Source: Bacteroidota bacterium (lineage in GTDB: Bacteria > Bacteroidota > Bacteroidia > Bacteroidales > UBA4417). From it: a stretch of 34,097 nucleotides of DNA. The position numbers and the translations under genes were made by a program. Numbering within the stretch: position 1 is the first letter of the stretch; the number at the start of each line of letters is the position of its first letter. The DNA lies in the NCBI GenBank assembly GCA_022711175.1, contig JAKLFM010000003.1, positions 18,612 through 52,708 on the forward strand, given 5' to 3'. Below the pieces are notes generated by a model. That model ran no database searches. It worked only from the letters and a program-made list of their open reading frames with translations, and was not told the origin of the DNA. This document shows, piece by piece, positions 8,173 to 16,849 of this stretch.

Positions 8173-9786
8173 ATGAAACGCATTACCAAACTACTTCTTG
8201 CCATTTTAACCGGCCTGCTGATGACTTTTGGCTGGCCTGAACACGGTTTTCCGTTGTTGCTATTTGCCGGTCTTGTTCCGTTGCTGTTGGTTGAACATGA
8301 GCAGTGGAAAGCCCGGAAAGACAACAGTTGGTTCGGCATATTTGGCTATGCTTACCTGGCTTTCCTGGTCTGGAACGCACTTACCACTTACTGGATATAT
8401 GGTTCCACTTTTGTGGGAGCAATTGCTGCTGTGTTGCTCAACTCGCTGTTCATGACCATTGTTTTTACCTTGTTTCATATCACGCACCGTGTTCTGATTG
8501 GCGGCAACGGGCATTTTGCAGCACTTGCAGGATACTGGCTTTCGTTCGAGTTTTTGCACCTCCGCTGGGACCTCAACTGGCCGTGGCTTAACCTGGGTCA
8601 TGGATTTTCGGCCTGGACCAAATGGTTTCAATGGTACGAATATACGGGTGTATTCGGCGGTACATTGTGGATATTACTTGTTAATATTCTTGTTTTTGTC
8701 TTAGTTCGTGACCTGTTGGAGAAGAAATCAACAAAGCGTCTGATCTGGATGCGAACCGCAGGCATCGTTCTGTTGATCGCGATACCGGCAATTATTTCGT
8801 TCCTGATGTATAAAAATTACCATGAAAAGCCTGCTCCTGTTGACGTTATTGTTGTTCAGCCAAATGTTGATCCTTACAATGAACAGTACGAACTCGGGCC
8901 TCAGGTTATCCTTGACAGAATGATAAGCCTGGCCCGGACTAAGGCCGACAGTAATACACACTTTGTGGTATGTCCGGAAAGCGCATTGCAGGAATACGTG
9001 TGGGAAGACCGGTTTGAGATGTCGCAAAGCTTACGCAGCCTGCGGCAGTTTAACCGTGAGTACAAGCAGTTGTCGTTTGTAACAGGCATATCCACGCGCA
9101 AACTGTTTGCTGAGGGTGAACCGCTGAGCCTGACGGCCCGTAAGTTCAAAGATGCCGAGCGTTATTATGATTCATACAATACAGCGTTGTATGTCGGGCA
9201 CGACAGCACATTTCAGAAGTACCACAAATCGAAACTTACCCCGGGCGTTGAAAAAATGCCATATCCCAGTCTTTTCAAATTTCTGGAGAATTACGCCATT
9301 GACCTGGGTGGCACCGTTGGCAGCCTTGGCATTGATGCCGAACGTACGCCTTTCAGAGTAAACGATACGCTTAAAATTGCCCCCTGTATTTGTTATGAGT
9401 CGGTGTATGGCGAATTTATGAACGGATTTATCCGCAATGGCGCCAATCTAATTTTTGTGATTACCAACGACGGCTGGTGGGGAAATACGCCCGGGCATCG
9501 GCAGCACCTGCTGTTTTCATCCGTAAGGGCTGTTGAAACCCGCCGCAGCATTGCCCGTTCGGCCAATACAGGGATTTCGTGCTTTATTAACCAGCGGGGC
9601 GATATACAGCAGCGCACTGATTATTGGACTCCCGCAGCAATCAGGCAAGAGCTGAATGCGAATACCGGCCTCACTTTTTACGTAAAATACGGCGATTACA
9701 TTGGCCGGATAGGTTTGCTGGTAGCCGCGCTTATGGTTTTACTCACCATTTCGTTCGGAATCAGGAACCGCAGGCATACGTTATAA
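8173..9786 (+). CDS. lnt: Apolipoprotein N-acyltransferase
   Basis: Lnt adds the third acyl chain to the N-terminal cysteine of lipoproteins at the periplasmic face of the inner membrane. The 537-residue protein has about seven hydrophobic segments: six in the first ~215 residues and one near the C-terminus (GLLVAALMVLLTISFGI). A nitrilase-like domain lies between them. The catalytic triad is visible as Glu269 (VCPESAL), Lys352 (YHKSKLTPG) and Cys407 (CICYESVYGE), matching E. coli Glu267-Lys335-Cys387. The length is close to the family norm. The adaptor lipoprotein encoded at 12070 would be one of its many substrates. A hairpin that may terminate transcription follows the stop. Confidence 0.96.
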   Translation: MKRITKLLLAILTGLLMTFGWPEHGFPLLLFAGLVPLLLVEHEQWKARKDNSWFGIFGYAYLAFLVWNALTTYWIYGSTFVGAIAAVLLNSLFMTIVFTLFHITHRVLIGGNGHFAALAGYWLSFEFLHLRWDLNWPWLNLGHGFSAWTKWFQWYEYTGVFGGTLWILLVNILVFVLVRDLLEKKSTKRLIWMRTAGIVLLIAIPAIISFLMYKNYHEKPAPVDVIVVQPNVDPYNEQYELGPQVILDRMISLARTKADSNTHFVVCPESALQEYVWEDRFEMSQSLRSLRQFNREYKQLSFVTGISTRKLFAEGEPLSLTARKFKDAERYYDSYNTALYVGHDSTFQKYHKSKLTPGVEKMPYPSLFKFLENYAIDLGGTVGSLGIDAERTPFRVNDTLKIAPCICYESVYGEFMNGFIRNGANLIFVITNDGWWGNTPGHRQHLLFSSVRAVETRRSIARSANTGISCFINQRGDIQQRTDYWTPAAIRQELNANTGLTFYVKYGDYIGRIGLLVAALMVLLTISFGIRNRRHTL

Positions 9787-9841
9787 TTCCTATCGTCAGT
9801 ATCATCTTTTTCCTTCGGCTATCATGAGGCTGCATTTACCG

Positions 9842-9874
9842 GTAAAAACCCGGCACCTGCCGTTTTACGTTTGT
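9842..9874 (+). terminator. Hairpin downstream of lnt, possible terminator
   Basis: GTAAAA (9842-9847) plus CGGC (9851-9854) pair with GCCG (9859-9862) plus TTTTAC (9863-9868). This gives 10 base pairs around an ACCT loop with a 3-base bulge on the left arm. The following bases (GTTTGTTG) are only moderately T-rich, so termination strength is uncertain. Confidence 0.4.
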
Positions 9875-9889
9875 TGAAAATATCAGCTC

Positions 9890-9913
9890 AAAAGAATTTT
9901 GCAGAATTCTTTT
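9890..9913. repeat. Perfect 9-bp inverted repeat upstream of the tetR-like gene
   Basis: AAAAGAATT (9890-9898) and AATTCTTTT (9905-9913) are exact inverted copies around the 6-base loop TTGCAG. As RNA it could act as a bidirectional A/T-rich terminator between lnt and the efflux operon. As DNA it has the symmetry of an operator for the TetR-type regulator encoded 90 bases further on. The sequence does not decide between these. Confidence 0.5.
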
Positions 9914-9954
9914 CGGCTTTATCGAAACAAAAGAAACGTTTTTGTGTTATTTCG

Positions 9955-9984
9955 TTTCCCTGGTTTCCAAAATGATTAATTTTG
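9955..9984 (+). promoter_or_regulatory. Putative promoter of the efflux operon
   Basis: TAATTTTG at 9977-9984 matches TAnnTTTG exactly. TTTC at 9955-9958 with an 18-base spacer is a near match to the -33 element. The start of transcription would be near 9991, about 13 bases before the regulator's ATG at 10004. Confidence 0.55.
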
Positions 9985-10003
9985 CACCCCATTTTTGAAC
10001 ATT

Positions 10004-10624
10004 ATGGACGAGAAATTTGAAAGAATCATCAGCGAAAGTGCAGGACTGTTTGCAAGGTATGGCATCCGCAACCTTTCGATGGATGACATATGCCGCGAAC
10101 TGGGCATCTCAAAAAAAACGCTCTATCAATACGTTGAAAACAAGGCCGACCTTATCAGGGCAGTTCTTTCGAATGTGATGAACGACCAGTCAGGGCAGGA
10201 AAGATGGGAAGCCATGGACCGGTTAAACGCCATTGACCAGTTGCTCGAAAGCAGCGGCATGATATGCTCCGGCATGAAAAAATTCACTGCTTCGGCAACT
10301 TTTGAACTTAAAAAGTACTACCCGGGTATTTTCAGCGAATACTATCAGAAAAAGAAAGATTTCATCTATGATGCCATTTTAAAGAACATAAGGAAAGGTA
10401 TTGACGAGGGCCTTTACCGTTCTGATCTCGATGTAGAACTTGTAGCCAGGCTCTATGTTCAAAAACTCGAAAATATCCACAACCCTGAATTTCTCGAATC
10501 GGCAGCGCTTTCGCCCGATGCTGTTTTTAAAGTGATGTTCGACAATCACATCCGGGGCATCTCAAACAACAAAGGACTTGAATACTATGAAAAACAAATT
10601 AGTAATCCACACAACAATCTCTGA
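10004..10624 (+). CDS. TetR/AcrR-family transcriptional regulator
   Basis: A 206-residue predicted repressor with an N-terminal TetR helix-turn-helix (residues about 5-52: AGLFARYGIRNLSMDDICR, then ELGISKKTLYQYVENKADLI). The C-terminal part (about 60-206) is the variable ligand-binding region and gives no hint of the inducer. An in-frame TTG lies 9 bases upstream of the ATG at 10004; the ATG is preferred. It is separated by 3 bases from the TolC-like gene and leads a four-gene efflux operon, so autoregulation and control of the pump by the transported compounds is the natural inference. A perfect inverted repeat at 9890-9913 is one candidate operator. Confidence 0.9.
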   Translation: MDEKFERIISESAGLFARYGIRNLSMDDICRELGISKKTLYQYVENKADLIRAVLSNVMNDQSGQERWEAMDRLNAIDQLLESSGMICSGMKKFTASATFELKKYYPGIFSEYYQKKKDFIYDAILKNIRKGIDEGLYRSDLDVELVARLYVQKLENIHNPEFLESAALSPDAVFKVMFDNHIRGISNNKGLEYYEKQISNPHNNL

Positions 10625-10627
10625 TAT

Positions 10628-12049
10628 ATGAACCGACTCAGTAAAAAATTAACTCTGTTTTTACTTTCTGCCTCTGTACTCGGAAGCCTGAATGCACAGG
10701 AAACATTGATTAAACTGCCTGAGCAATACAGCCTTAAACAAGCACAGGAGTATGCATTGCAAAATAACCGTACCGTTAAAAACGCACGTATAGATACCGA
10801 ACTTGCCAAAAAGAAAATCTGGGAAACAACAGCAATCGGCCTGCCGCAGTTAAGTGCCACAGGCAATTATCAGCACATATTTAAAGTGCCTACAATGAAT
10901 TTCCCGGCAACAATGCTTAGTACCGAATTTGTGCAGTTCGATCCGAATACCGGTTACGGGACGACTTCAGGCGTTTCGGACGGCAACGGGGGCAACATTT
11001 ACATGAATAATGTACAGGGAGCCGAAATCAAGCTGGGTGTGCCCGATAACCTTACAGTTGATTTCAACCTTAGCCAGCTCCTGTTTAATGGAGCTTACCT
11101 GGTGGGCTTGCAGGCATCAAGAGTATATTCGCAAATGAGCGACCAAAGTCTCGAGAAATCGGAAATTGACATCAGGGAATCGGTTGCCAATACCTATTTC
11201 CTGGTACTGAACCTTGAAGAGAACGTAAAAATTGTAACCCAGTCGTACAACAACATCATGAAGACTCTCGCCGAGATGCGCGAAATGCTCAATATGGGCT
11301 TTATTGAAAATACCGATGTTGATCAGATCGAACTTACTTCGGTTAACCTTTCGAATGTTCTGAAAACGCTTCAGCGCCAGGTAGATGCTGCAAAAGACTT
11401 GCTTAAATTCCAAATAGGCCTTCCCTTTGAAAACAACATTGAACTCACGGATGATCTTGCTTCAACACTCAGTCGTATTACCCTCGAAACCGTTGAAGGC
11501 CGGCAATTAAACATCGAAAACAATATCACCTATAAAATAATGACGACCCAGGAAAAACTTGGCGAGTTGAACCTGAAACGCGAACAAAGCGGCTATTTGC
11601 CAAGTGTTGCTGCTTTTTACAGGCACTCAGAGAAACTAAAGAAAGCCGACTTCGATTTCACGATGAAAGATATTGCCGGCTTGTCGGTAAACATCCCCAT
11701 CTTCTCCAGCGGGCAACGAAACTCAATGGTGGCACAGCGAAAACTCGAACTCGATAAAATCCGCAACAGCAAAGCCCTGGCGACCGACGGTTTGAGACTC
11801 GAATTTATCAATGCCCGGAACGAATTTCGTACATCCTACGAGAAATTTATCAATGAGAAACATAATGTTGAACTGGCAGGTAAAATTTACGACAAGATCA
11901 GTATCAAATATAAAGAAGGCCTATCGGGCAGCCTCGATATGACAACAGCTCAGAACCAATACCTTACGGCACAATCAAATTACTTTTCAGCCGCATATAA
12001 TTTGCTGGCAGCAAAAAACAAACTTGATAAACTTACAAACAATCAATAA
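10628..12049 (+). CDS. TolC-family outer membrane efflux protein
   Basis: A 473-residue outer membrane channel component that would trimerise and connect the inner-membrane pump to the outside. It has a signal peptide (residues 1-24, ending SLNAQ) and two OEP repeats with long helices. EQYSLKQAQEYALQNNRTVK begins the first and a second repeat starts in the region after residue ~290. YLTAQSNYFSAAYNLLAAKNKLDKL at the end is typical of TolC-family C-termini. There is no lipobox cysteine, unlike OprM-type members. It starts 3 bases after the regulator's stop and ends 20 bases before the adaptor gene, indicating one transcript. Confidence 0.93.
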   Translation: MNRLSKKLTLFLLSASVLGSLNAQETLIKLPEQYSLKQAQEYALQNNRTVKNARIDTELAKKKIWETTAIGLPQLSATGNYQHIFKVPTMNFPATMLSTEFVQFDPNTGYGTTSGVSDGNGGNIYMNNVQGAEIKLGVPDNLTVDFNLSQLLFNGAYLVGLQASRVYSQMSDQSLEKSEIDIRESVANTYFLVLNLEENVKIVTQSYNNIMKTLAEMREMLNMGFIENTDVDQIELTSVNLSNVLKTLQRQVDAAKDLLKFQIGLPFENNIELTDDLASTLSRITLETVEGRQLNIENNITYKIMTTQEKLGELNLKREQSGYLPSVAAFYRHSEKLKKADFDFTMKDIAGLSVNIPIFSSGQRNSMVAQRKLELDKIRNSKALATDGLRLEFINARNEFRTSYEKFINEKHNVELAGKIYDKISIKYKEGLSGSLDMTTAQNQYLTAQSNYFSAAYNLLAAKNKLDKLTNNQ

Positions 12050-12069
12050 TCAATATACACCACCGAAAG

Positions 12070-13197
12070 ATGAAAACACTTTATAAAAGCATTGCTATTG
12101 TTACATTGTCGGCTTTTGTAGCTGCCTGCGGCAGTAAACCGACTGATAATAAGGAGAAACTTGAATCGCTCAGAAAACAGTATGCCGAATTAGGCCAGCA
12201 AATTAAAAAACTGGAAGCGGAGCTCAATTTAACCGACAGCACAACCGTGAAATACAAAGATGTTGTTATCACCGAGGTGCAGCCCGGCGAATTCAATCAT
12301 TATATTGAAGTTCAGGGCAAAGTTGACGGTGAAGACAACACCGCTGTATCGGCCGAAATGTCAGGCGCCGTGATACAGGTTTATGTTAAAGAAGGCGATC
12401 GTGTTGCCAGGGGACAAACGCTTGCACAGCTTGATAATGGTGTGATGCAAAAGCAGATAGATGCTGTAAAACAGCAACTTGACTTTGCTACAACTGTTTA
12501 CGAGAAGCAGAAAAAGTTATGGGACCAGAAAATTGGCAGCGAAATACAATTCCTCACTGCAAAGAATAACAAGGAAACCCTCGAAAAAAACCTTGCTACC
12601 ATCAATAATCAACTGAGTATGACGCGGATAAAATCACCTATCAACGGAACAGTTGAAGAAGTAAACCTGAAAGTCGGACAAATGGCAATGCCAGGAGCTC
12701 CGGCCTTCAGGGTTGTGAACTTCAGCAATGCAAAGATCATGGCCGACATTGCCGAAGTATATGCCGCCAAAGTGAAAACCGGCAACACCGTAAAAATCTT
12801 CTTCCCCGACTTTAATAAGGAAGTAAACTCATCAGTAAGATTTTCAAGCAAATATATCAACCCTGTGAACCGCACCTTCACCGTTGAAATGCGCCTGGGT
12901 CCCACAGCAGGTGTTGATTACCGAGCCAATATGCTGGCGGTTGTCAAAATAAATGACTACAGCCGTAAAGATGCTGTATCGCTTCCTTTAAACCTTATAC
13001 AGGATTCACAGGAAGGAAAGTATGTGTATATCGCTGTTGAAGAAAACGGAAAAATAAAAGCCCGCCGCCAGAAAGTGGAACTCGGCCAGAATTACAACGG
13101 CCTTACCGAAATTGTTACAGGGCTTAAAAAAGGCGACAAAGTGATTACTACCGGTTATAATTCGCTTGTTGAAGGAGAATTGCTTAAAGTTATGTAA
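12070..13197 (+). CDS. RND efflux periplasmic adaptor, lipoprotein (HlyD/AcrA type)
   Basis: A 375-residue membrane fusion protein joining the RND pump to the TolC-like channel. The N-terminus has a lipobox (TLSAFVAAC, Cys20), so it is anchored as a lipoprotein. A short coiled coil follows (residues about 30-55, LRKQYAELGQQIKKLEAEL). The lipoyl/barrel-sandwich halves are EMSGAVIQVYVKEGDRVARG and then SPINGTVEEVNLKVGQMA, flanking a helical hairpin. The beta-barrel and membrane-proximal domains occupy the C-terminal ~170 residues. It lies 83 bases before the pump gene. The family is certain; the substrate is not. Confidence 0.94.
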   Translation: MKTLYKSIAIVTLSAFVAACGSKPTDNKEKLESLRKQYAELGQQIKKLEAELNLTDSTTVKYKDVVITEVQPGEFNHYIEVQGKVDGEDNTAVSAEMSGAVIQVYVKEGDRVARGQTLAQLDNGVMQKQIDAVKQQLDFATTVYEKQKKLWDQKIGSEIQFLTAKNNKETLEKNLATINNQLSMTRIKSPINGTVEEVNLKVGQMAMPGAPAFRVVNFSNAKIMADIAEVYAAKVKTGNTVKIFFPDFNKEVNSSVRFSSKYINPVNRTFTVEMRLGPTAGVDYRANMLAVVKINDYSRKDAVSLPLNLIQDSQEGKYVYIAVEENGKIKARRQKVELGQNYNGLTEIVTGLKKGDKVITTGYNSLVEGELLKVM

Positions 13198-13280
13198 TTG
13201 CTCCGTTGCTTAAATAAGGGACAGCTCAACTGTTAACCACACCGCTGTATCCTGCTTAAACATCTCCAAAAGAACTCTTT

Positions 13281-16200
13281 ATGAAAAAAAATAACTTCAA
13301 GGAATTTTTTGCCACAAGCTGGGCGATTGATAGTAAAACCAGCGTATATGTGCTGGCCATATTCATTACCATGCTCGGTATTCAAAGCTACCTGAGCATT
13401 CCCAAGGAACAGTTCCCCGAAATCGTAATCCCCACCGTACTCGTTAACACGGTTTACCCGGGAACATCGCCAACCGATATGGAGAACCTCATCACACGGC
13501 CTATCGAAAAGCAACTCAAAGGCGTTGCCGGCGTAAAAAAAATCACCAGCAGTTCGCTTCAGGACTACTCGATGGTTGCCGTTGAATTTAACACCGATGT
13601 TGAAATACCCGAAGCCAAGCAGCGGGTAAAGGATGCTGTTGACAAAGCACGCACCGATCTTCCCAACAATCTTCCAAGAGACCCGGATGTTGCCGAAATT
13701 GATTTCTCGGAAATACCCATTATGTATGTGCAGCTTTCGGGCAATTACGACCTCGAAAAACTTAAAAAGTATGCCGAAACGGCTCAGGATCGCATTGAAA
13801 GCTTCAAGGAGATCACCCGTGTTGATATTGTAGGTGCGCTGGAACGTGAAATTCAGATTGACGTTGACATTTATAAAATGCAGGCTGCAAGCGCTACATT
13901 TTCAGATATTGAGCGTGCCGTTGCAGCCGAAAATGTTACGGTTTCGGCAGGGAATATTACCACTTACGGCATGAAACGTTCCATTCGTGTTGTCGGTCAG
14001 TTCAGTGACGTCAGCACATTGCGCAATCTCGCCTTTAAATCATCGAGCGGCGCCCTTGTATATCTCAAGGATGTTGCCACCATTACCGACGGATTTAAAG
14101 AACAGGAAAGCTACTCGCGGCTTAATGGCGAAAATGTTATAACACTGAATGTGATCAAAAAGAGCGGACAAAACCTTATTGAGGCTTCGGACAAAATCAA
14201 GGAATTGATTAACAATGAGCTGAAAACCAAGGTTTATCCCTCTGACCTAAAAGTATCCATCACGGGCGATATGTCGCGCTATACGCGCAACACCCTCGAC
14301 GAGCTCAACAACACCATCATTCTGGGTTTCATCCTGGTTACGATTGTGCTCATGTTTTTCATGGGCTTCACCAACTCGTTTTTTGTCGGCCTCTCGGTGC
14401 CTTTGTCAATGTTTGTCGCTTACATGGTTATGCCTGGGCTTGGTTTTACCATGAATATGATCGTCATGTTCGGGTTTATATTTGCCCTGGGTATAGTGGT
14501 GGATGATGCGATTGTGGTCATTGAAAACACCCACCGCATACACCGAACAGAACCAAACATTGTGCAGGCCGCCAAAAAGGCGGCGGGCGAAGTATTTCTG
14601 CCCATTTTATCAGGAACACTCACTACCCTGGCGCCATTCTTCCCGCTGGCATTCTGGCCCGGAATTGTTGGCAAATTCATGTATTATATTCCTGTAACAC
14701 TCATTCTTACGCTTTTCGCATCGCTGTTTGTGGCTTATATCATCAATCCGGTGTTTGCAGTATCGTTCATGAAACACGAGTATGACGAGCCAAACAAAGA
14801 ACGTTTAAGGAAACGAATTATCAAGACCATCCTTACATTGCTTGGTATATCGCTCATTGGATATTTAGTGTATGCTATAAACAAAAGCGAAATGGCATTC
14901 GGCTTTGGCAATCTCATGGTATTTGCCGCCCTCATGGTGGTGTTTTACCATGTTATCCTGAAACCTTACATCAACTGGTGGCAGACCAAGGGCTGGCCAT
15001 GGTTCATGAAAATTTATGAGAATCAATTGCGGTTTTTCCTCAAAGGCAGGAATCCTTACTGGCTGCTGGCTGCAACTACGATGCTGTTTTTCCTCACTTT
15101 TGTTCTGCTGGGTATCGAAAAACCAAAGGTGCTTTTCTTCCCCGATAATCAGCCTAATAGTATTGATGTGTTTATCAAGATGCCCATTGGTACTGACCAG
15201 AAGGTGACCGACTCGGTTACAAAAATTGTTGAACAGCGGGTTTACTCAGTGCTCGGAAAAGACAATCCCAATGTAGAGTCGGTGATCAGCAATGTCGCTC
15301 TTGGCGCAGGCGAAGGAATCTTTGACCGCTCCACTTCTTCTGAAAAAGGGAAAGTCACGATAAATTTTGTTGAGTACAAAAACCGCACGAAAAAGGTAAA
15401 TACATCGAAATACCTTGATGATATCAGGCTTGCTGTTAAAGGCATTCCCGGGGCCGAAATCAATGTAAGCAAAAACAGGATGGGCCCGCCTACCGGAAAA
15501 CCCATTAACATTGAAGTTTCGGGTGAAAACCTTGAAGATCTGATTGCTGATGCCGAAAATTTTCAACACTTTCTCGATTCGATACAAATCCCTGGTGTAG
15601 AAGAATTAAAATCGGATTTCAAATCGTCGAAACCTGAAATCCAGATCAATATTGACCGCACCAGGGCAAACATCGAAGGCATTTCAACCGGCCAGATTGC
15701 GCTCGAAATCCGTACATCCGTTTTAGGTAAGGAAATTTCGAAGTACAAGGAAGGTGAGGATGAATTCCCGATTCAGCTGAGATATTCGAAAGAAACGCGT
15801 GAAAATATCAACAACCTGATGAACCTCAAGATTACCTACCGCGATATGAATACCGGTATTCTGAGGCAAATCCCGCTTTCGTCGGTTGCAAAGATAGATT
15901 ACACTGATACCTACGGCGGCATCAACCGTCAGAACCTCAAACGTGTTATCTCCATATCGAGTGAAGTGCTCTCGGGATATACTGCCAATGAAATTGTTCC
16001 GCAAATCGAGAAGTATGCCGCTTCTTTCCCGAAACATGATGGAATTGAGATCAAACTCACCGGTGAACAGGAAGACCAGGCCGAAGCTGCAGGCTTTCTG
16101 GGTAAAGCCATGCTTATCGCCATCGGTCTCATATTCTTCATCCTCATATCGCAATTCAATTCGTTAAGCAAATCGCTGCTTATACTCAGCGAAGTTTTCT

Positions 16201-16667
16201 TCAGCATTATTGGTGTGTTACTTGGGATTGTTATTTTTAACATGAACATATCTATCATCATGACAGGCCTTGGCGTTGTGGCTCTTGGCGGTATTGTGGT
16301 GCGCAACGGGATTCTGATTGTCGAATTTATTGATACCCTGAAAGCCCGCGGTTATAAAACGCGTGAAGCCATTGTACAGGCAGGCAAAATACGTATTACC
16401 CCTGTTATTCTTACTGCCACGGCTACTATTCTAGGACTTGTGCCGCTGGCTGTAGGCTTCAATATGAATTTTGTCACCCTGTTTACACACCTCAATCCCC
16501 ATATTCACATCGGCGGCGATAATGTGATGTTTTTTGGGTCACTGGCATGGACCATAATTTTCGGTTTAAGCTTTGCCACATTCCTTACCCTCATTTTCGT
16601 TCCGGCGATGTACCTTATTACTTACGAATTAAAGATAAGGCTCGACCGGCGTAAATCGAATAAGTAA
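13281..16667 (+). CDS. RND-family efflux pump, inner membrane permease
   Basis: A 1128-residue proton-driven export pump of the AcrB/HAE1-like superfamily. TM4 carries the proton-relay pair Asp408/Asp409 in GIVVDDAIVVIENTHR. In the TM10 region the usual lysine position (AcrB Lys940) is Arg1008 in VVRNGILIVEF, a known variant in a branch of the family. Periplasmic porter domains show the expected TVYPGTSPTDMENLITRPIE and GVAGVKKITSSS motifs. It is about 80 residues longer than AcrB, and part of the excess is an insertion (about residues 510-560) with two extra hydrophobic segments between the two six-helix halves. Last gene of the TetR-TolC-adaptor-pump operon, closed by the terminator at 16696. 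Confidence 0.95.
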   Translation: MKKNNFKEFFATSWAIDSKTSVYVLAIFITMLGIQSYLSIPKEQFPEIVIPTVLVNTVYPGTSPTDMENLITRPIEKQLKGVAGVKKITSSSLQDYSMVAVEFNTDVEIPEAKQRVKDAVDKARTDLPNNLPRDPDVAEIDFSEIPIMYVQLSGNYDLEKLKKYAETAQDRIESFKEITRVDIVGALEREIQIDVDIYKMQAASATFSDIERAVAAENVTVSAGNITTYGMKRSIRVVGQFSDVSTLRNLAFKSSSGALVYLKDVATITDGFKEQESYSRLNGENVITLNVIKKSGQNLIEASDKIKELINNELKTKVYPSDLKVSITGDMSRYTRNTLDELNNTIILGFILVTIVLMFFMGFTNSFFVGLSVPLSMFVAYMVMPGLGFTMNMIVMFGFIFALGIVVDDAIVVIENTHRIHRTEPNIVQAAKKAAGEVFLPILSGTLTTLAPFFPLAFWPGIVGKFMYYIPVTLILTLFASLFVAYIINPVFAVSFMKHEYDEPNKERLRKRIIKTILTLLGISLIGYLVYAINKSEMAFGFGNLMVFAALMVVFYHVILKPYINWWQTKGWPWFMKIYENQLRFFLKGRNPYWLLAATTMLFFLTFVLLGIEKPKVLFFPDNQPNSIDVFIKMPIGTDQKVTDSVTKIVEQRVYSVLGKDNPNVESVISNVALGAGEGIFDRSTSSEKGKVTINFVEYKNRTKKVNTSKYLDDIRLAVKGIPGAEINVSKNRMGPPTGKPINIEVSGENLEDLIADAENFQHFLDSIQIPGVEELKSDFKSSKPEIQINIDRTRANIEGISTGQIALEIRTSVLGKEISKYKEGEDEFPIQLRYSKETRENINNLMNLKITYRDMNTGILRQIPLSSVAKIDYTDTYGGINRQNLKRVISISSEVLSGYTANEIVPQIEKYAASFPKHDGIEIKLTGEQEDQAEAAGFLGKAMLIAIGLIFFILISQFNSLSKSLLILSEVFFSIIGVLLGIVIFNMNISIIMTGLGVVALGGIVVRNGILIVEFIDTLKARGYKTREAIVQAGKIRITPVILTATATILGLVPLAVGFNMNFVTLFTHLNPHIHIGGDNVMFFGSLAWTIIFGLSFATFLTLIFVPAMYLITYELKIRLDRRKSNK

Positions 16668-16695
16668 AAGACTGACAACCCGCTGAACAGTTAGT

Positions 16696-16730
16696 AAAGG
16701 CTTCCTTTCACCGGGAAGCCTTTGCTTTTT
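16696..16730 (+). terminator. Rho-independent terminator of the efflux operon
   Basis: AAAGGCTTCC (16696-16705) pairs perfectly with GGAAGCCTTT (16714-16723) around an 8-base loop, followed by GCTTTTT. It lies 29 bases after the pump gene's stop codon. Confidence 0.9.
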
Positions 16731-16742
16731 AAGCCCAATCTT

Positions 16743-16775
16743 TTTGAAAAGAATTGCTCCTTTTTGTTAATTTCG
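16743..16775 (+). promoter_or_regulatory. Candidate promoter of the hybrid kinase gene
   Basis: TTTG at 16743-16746 and TAATTTCG at 16768-16775 resemble TTTG-N19-TAnnTTTG, with one mismatch in the -7 element and a 21-base spacer. It follows the efflux terminator directly and precedes the kinase ATG by about 75 bases. Confidence 0.4.
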
Positions 16776-16849
16776 CTGTGATATAGCCTGAGCTGTCTTC
16801 CTGTGTTTTAAAACCTGCTATTGTCAAATGCCTCCACGGGCAATCTGTT

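Noticed and set aside
8260..8631. Minus-strand 123-codon frame inside lnt
   Set aside because: Antisense to a membrane-domain coding region with full family support; no domain or start signal of its own.
15723..16306. Minus-strand frames of 125-143 codons inside the RND gene
   Set aside because: Shadows of the pump gene in other frames; composition reflects the codon pattern of the real gene.
10625..16667. Heavy-metal (CusA-type) efflux system
   Set aside because: The pump's TM4 pair VDDAIVVIEN and the RNGILIVEF motif fit the multidrug/HAE1-like branch, and no metal-binding methionine cluster or metal-responsive regulator is seen.
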